64,000 bases of DNA from positions 6,460,501 through 6,524,500 of the forward strand of contig NZ_JACHJW010000001.1 of the NCBI RefSeq assembly GCF_014203835.1, written 5' to 3'. The translations under genes and the position numbers were made by a program. Position 1 is the stretch's first letter. Every line of letters begins with the position of its first letter. Of the stretch, positions 60,912-64,000 are shown piece after piece. This DNA comes from Micromonospora polyrhachis. GTDB taxonomy: Bacteria > Actinomycetota > Actinomycetes > Mycobacteriales > Micromonosporaceae. Under the pieces are notes generated by a model, which did no database searches, was not told where the DNA came from, and was given only the letters and a program-made list of their open reading frames with translations.

Positions 60912-60963
60912 GGCATGGACCACACCTGGCGGCCGGATCTGGGACCTTGCCGCCCGGCGGGGA

Positions 60964-61725
60964 ATGATCGAAGGACGGCCCCCGGTGACCGGGGTGTCGC
61001 GACCCGTCGACCCGGTCGGGAAATCCGCCGGGCCTGCCCAGGAGGACACCCTGACCATCCATCCGGCTGCCGTGCTCTTCGACATGGACGGCACGCTCAT
61101 CGACAGCGAGCGGATCTGGGAAGTCGCGCTGCGGGAACTGGCGGCCAGCTACGGCGGTCGGCTGTCGCAGGACGCACGGCTGGCCATGATCGGTAGCAGC
61201 ATGGCCAATTCCATGGCCATCCTGCACGAGGACCTCGGACAGCCCTGGCGGGACCCGACGGTAGGCGCTGCCTGGCTGGAGCAGCGCGTCGCCGAGCTCT
61301 TCGTCGACGAACTGCGGTGGCGGCCCGGTGCCCTCGCCCTGCTCGAAGCGGTATGCGCGGCGCGGATTCCCACCGCGCTGGTCACCTCGACCACCCGGCC
61401 GCTGGTCGAGGTGGCACTGGACACGCTCGGCCGGGACCGGTTCGACATCGTGGTCTGCGGTGACGAGGTGTCCGCCCCCAAACCGGATCCCGCGCCCTAC
61501 CTGACCGCCGCACAGCTGTTGAACGTGCCGATCGAGCGGTGCGTGGCGATCGAGGACTCGCCGGCAGGGGTGGCCAGTGGGCTGGCCGCCGGGGCAGCGG
61601 TGCTGGCGGTACCCGGTGACGTGCCCCTCGACGTCGCCGACGGCGTACACCTGGTGGAGAGCCTGGCCAACGCGGACCTGGCATTGCTGGGTCGGCTGCT
61701 GACCCCGCTGGACCTGCGGCCCTGA
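60964..61725 (+). CDS. HAD-family hydrolase (beta-phosphoglucomutase-like)
   Basis: This ~253-residue HAD phosphatase has motif I AVLFDMDGTLIDSERIWE, motif II TALVTSTTRPL, Lys in SAPKPDPAPYLTAAQLL and motif III CVAIEDSPAGVASGLAAGA. The cap is helical (C1 type). The start is uncertain: ATG 60964 or GTG 60985, the latter with a better spaced GAAGGAC. It may be co-transcribed with the P450, but a housekeeping phosphatase role is also possible. Confidence 0.9.
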   Translation: MIEGRPPVTGVSRPVDPVGKSAGPAQEDTLTIHPAAVLFDMDGTLIDSERIWEVALRELAASYGGRLSQDARLAMIGSSMANSMAILHEDLGQPWRDPTVGAAWLEQRVAELFVDELRWRPGALALLEAVCAARIPTALVTSTTRPLVEVALDTLGRDRFDIVVCGDEVSAPKPDPAPYLTAAQLLNVPIERCVAIEDSPAGVASGLAAGAAVLAVPGDVPLDVADGVHLVESLANADLALLGRLLTPLDLRP

Positions 61726-61745
61726 CCCGGCGACTCGGACATTGA

Positions 61746-61780
61746 AGCGGGGCGGCGTCTGTTCGCGACGCCGCCCCGCT
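61746..61780. terminator. Strong terminator hairpin
   Basis: AGCGGGGCGGCGTC (61746-61759) and GACGCCGCCCCGCT (61767-61780) form a perfect 14-base-pair stem with a seven-base loop, between the convergent HAD and permease genes. Confidence 0.75.
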
Positions 61781-61796
61781 CCACCCCCGATCCGAG

Positions 61797-64000
61797 CTAG
61801 TCGTGGGCGATCGCGCCGAGGACGTTGATCCGGGCGGCGCGGATCGCCGGCAGCACCGCGGCGACCACTCCGATGACGGCTGCCAGTCCCACGTAGAGCC
61901 CCATCTGTGACCAGGGGAGCACCAGGTCGGTGATGCCGTCCTCGCGCAGCGCGCGGACCACCGCCGCGCCGAGACCGGTACCGACAGTCACGCCGAGCAG
62001 TGCCCCGAAGACCGAGATCACCACGGACTCGACGGTGACCATGCGCATCGTCTGACCCCGGCGTAGCCCGATGGCCCGTAGCAGGCCCAACTCGCGGGTC
62101 CGCTCCAGCACCGACAGGGCCAGGGTGTTGATGATCCCGAGTACGGCGATCAGGATGGCCAGCGCCAACAGCACCTGGATCATCAACAGGAGTTGGTCGA
62201 ACATGCTGGTCTGCTGCTCGATGAACGCGCCCCGGTCGGCGACCGACACTTCCGGGCTGTCCGCGAGCAGCGCCTCGACCTGCGGCAGCACCTGATCCAC
62301 CGAGGCGCCCGGGGCCAGTTGCAGATAGGCCTGGGTGGGCATCGGTAGCCCGAAGTCCTGTGCCGCCCCGGCCGGCAGCACGAATCCGCTGAACAACTCG
62401 GACTCGACGTAGATCCCGGTCAGTGTGTACGTCCGGGCCTCACCCCGGGACAGCTGCACCGGCACGGTGGCACCGACCGTGAGGCCGCGCTTCGCCGCCG
62501 TAGCCGAGTCGACCAGGAGCTGGTTCGGGCCGAGGGCGTCGATACTGCCGGCGGTGGGGGCGGCCTGGAAGATGTCCCGCAGCGCCGGCACGTTGCTGGT
62601 CGCGCTGACGTACGTCCGCTCGCCGCCCACCAGCGCCATGTCGGCGTACAGGCCGGCGACCGAGGCGACCCCGGGCACCTGGGCGGCCCGGTCCAGCACC
62701 GTCGGGTCGAAGCTCGGCATCCGGGGTCCGGTCTGCACACCGGAGATGACCAGTTCCGCGTGGATGGTGTCCTCGGCCAGTGTGGTCAGGCTGCTCTTGG
62801 CCGAGGACAGGATGACGCTGACGCCGGTGACCAGGGCGATACCGACCATCAGCGCGGCGGCGGTGATCGCCGTCCGGCGGGGATTACGGCCGGAGTTGAG
62901 CCGGCCCAGCTTGCCCGGCACCGACCAGGCGAAGAGTCGGCCGAGCAGCGACACCACCGGCTTGCTGATCAGCGGGGTCAGCAGGGCCACCCCGACGAAC
63001 GAGACCAGCACCCCGCCGAGGATGGTCCAGAGGGTGTTGTCACCGGCCCTACCGGCCAGGCCCAGAGCCAGCAGTGTCCCACCGACAGCCCCCACCACCG
63101 CGCCAACGACGGTGATCTTCGTCAGGGGCCGGTCCGGGGTCGCGGCGTCCTGCATCGCGGCGATGGGAGGGATCCGCGAGGCCCGCAGGGCCGGCAGGAG
63201 CGCCGCGACCACGGTCACCAACAGGCCCACCACGAAGGCGCTCACCACGGCACTCGCTGGAACGCCCAGCCCGGCCAGGGCCAGCCCACCGGAGATCTGC
63301 CCGAAGACGAAGGCCAGCAGCGCGCCGACACCGATGCCGGCCCCCAGGCCGAGCACCGAGGCGATGAGGCCGATGGCGACGGCCTCCACCAGCACCGAGC
63401 CGATCATCTGTCGGCGACTGGCTCCCATGGCCCGCATCAGGGCCAGTTCCCGGGTGCGCTGGGCGATGATGATCGAGAAGGTGTTGAGGATCAGGAAGAT
63501 CCCGACGAACAGCGCCACCCCGGCGAAGCCGAGCAGGATGTTGTTGAAGAAGGCCAAGCCCTCCTTGAGCCCGGCCGAAGCGTCCTTGGAGAGCTGCTCA
63601 CCGGTCTTCACCACGTACCCGTCGCCGAGCGCGGCGGAGATGGCGTCCCGCAGCGCCGCCGGCTTCACCCCGTCGGCAGCACGCACGCTGACCGTGCTGT
63701 AGACGCCGGTCTCGCCGAGCATCAACTGCTGGGCGACGCGTTCGGTGAACGCCACCTCCTGCACCCCGCCCAGGCTCTCCCGGTCACCGCTGTAACCGAA
63801 GATCCCGACCAGGGTGAACTCGCGCTTGGGCTCGAGGGTCCACACCGCCACCCGGTCCCCGACGGCCAGGTTGGCGGCCTTGGCGACGGTGGCGTTGACC
63901 ACGATCTCGTCGTCGGCGGTCGGCCCCCGGCCCTCGCGCAGCCGCACCAGGTCGCTCTCGCCGGTCCAGTTACTGCCCAACTGCGGTGGCCCGAACGAGG
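61797..64000 (-). CDS. ABC transporter permease, FtsX/MacB type (5' end outside window)
   Basis: The frame is open to the right edge, so the N-terminus is missing; at least 734 residues are visible. It has two FtsX-type permease modules, each with a four-helix pattern: LGFAGVALFVGIFLILNTFSIIIAQRTRELALMRAMGASRRQMIG, then AVVSAFVVGLLVTVVAALLPALRASRIPP, and later LLMIQVLLALAILIAVLGIINTLALSVLERTRELGLLRAIGLRRGQTM with AAVIGVVAAVLPAIRAARINVLGAIAHD. Between them are extracytoplasmic MacB_PCD-like beta domains (LGPNQLLVDSATAAKRGLTVGATVPVQL). Such permeases pair with a LolD/MacB-type ATPase, which would lie to the right of the window. Substrate unknown; macrolide, lipid or lipoprotein export are possible. 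Confidence 0.92.
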   Translation of the reverse strand, partial: SFGPPQLGSNWTGESDLVRLREGRGPTADDEIVVNATVAKAANLAVGDRVAVWTLEPKREFTLVGIFGYSGDRESLGGVQEVAFTERVAQQLMLGETGVYSTVSVRAADGVKPAALRDAISAALGDGYVVKTGEQLSKDASAGLKEGLAFFNNILLGFAGVALFVGIFLILNTFSIIIAQRTRELALMRAMGASRRQMIGSVLVEAVAIGLIASVLGLGAGIGVGALLAFVFGQISGGLALAGLGVPASAVVSAFVVGLLVTVVAALLPALRASRIPPIAAMQDAATPDRPLTKITVVGAVVGAVGGTLLALGLAGRAGDNTLWTILGGVLVSFVGVALLTPLISKPVVSLLGRLFAWSVPGKLGRLNSGRNPRRTAITAAALMVGIALVTGVSVILSSAKSSLTTLAEDTIHAELVISGVQTGPRMPSFDPTVLDRAAQVPGVASVAGLYADMALVGGERTYVSATSNVPALRDIFQAAPTAGSIDALGPNQLLVDSATAAKRGLTVGATVPVQLSRGEARTYTLTGIYVESELFSGFVLPAGAAQDFGLPMPTQAYLQLAPGASVDQVLPQVEALLADSPEVSVADRGAFIEQQTSMFDQLLLMIQVLLALAILIAVLGIINTLALSVLERTRELGLLRAIGLRRGQTMRMVTVESVVISVFGALLGVTVGTGLGAAVVRALREDGITDLVLPWSQMGLYVGLAAVIGVVAAVLPAIRAARINVLGAIAHD

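Overview
The window is about 64 kb of very GC-rich DNA with strong actinomycete coding bias and many ATGA/GTGA start-stop overlaps. Gene content points to the Micromonosporaceae (Micromonospora/Salinispora-like): Lsr2, the mycothiol ligase MshC, a cvn 'conservon', a bacterial diterpene operon, an LVIVD/DUF305 pair, and the conserved block DUF5703 - M20 peptidase - MSMEG_4193-type phosphatase - DUF3090 - SCO1664 - mshC - PAC2 - metH. No rRNA, tRNA, CRISPR array, transposase or integrase was seen. All assignments come from reading the sequence; no database search was run.

Layout. 1-9.5 kb: end of a DUF418 membrane protein, lsr2, a PEBP protein, a MurG-like glycosyltransferase, a SigE-family sigma factor fused to its membrane partner and broken by a frameshift, the glycerol operon glpF-glpK, and a lipoprotein Ntn-type hydrolase. 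9.5-15.6 kb: an Hsp70-like ATPase with membrane segments and a complete cvnABCD set. 15.7-19.7 kb: a translationally coupled diterpene operon (P450, class I synthase, class II cyclase). 20-27 kb: secreted LVIVD protein, DUF305 protein, pentapeptide-repeat protein, alpha/beta hydrolase, a secreted HExxH metalloprotease and the remnant of an S1 protease. 27.5-29.1 kb: a 90-residue acidic triple-repeat peptide overlapping a JmjC/cupin_4 oxygenase gene. 29.1-37.5 kb: an FtsK-ATPase operon opposite a NYN-type protein and a ClpC-like unfoldase. 37.5-55.5 kb: mostly conserved actinobacterial housekeeping genes ending in metH. 55.6-58.4 kb: a regulator/PH/ABC-transporter operon with a palindromic operator. 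58.5-61.7 kb: a lipoprotein metalloprotease, a tiny ORF with a C-terminal TWYYYPIY tail, a P450 and a HAD hydrolase. 61.8-64 kb: a MacB/FtsX-type permease running off the window.

The two most promising undescribed systems are peptide-modification loci. In the first, a 26-codon gene (59311-59391) with an Arg-rich leader and aromatic tail sits directly ahead of a P450 with an unusual I-helix; this is the arrangement of P450-cross-linked RiPPs. In the second, an acidic peptide with three near-identical repeats (27503-27775) overlaps a cupin_4 oxygenase gene of the ribosomal-oxygenase type, and the residue after the conserved Lys in each repeat is Arg, Arg, His, the residue types such oxygenases hydroxylate. 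The FtsK-centred operon at 29-34 kb is a third candidate.

Decay is also visible: the sigma-factor fusion, an S1 protease fragment directly behind a metalloprotease, a methyltransferase fragment near 50.6 kb, and short tandem duplications in several intergenic gaps.
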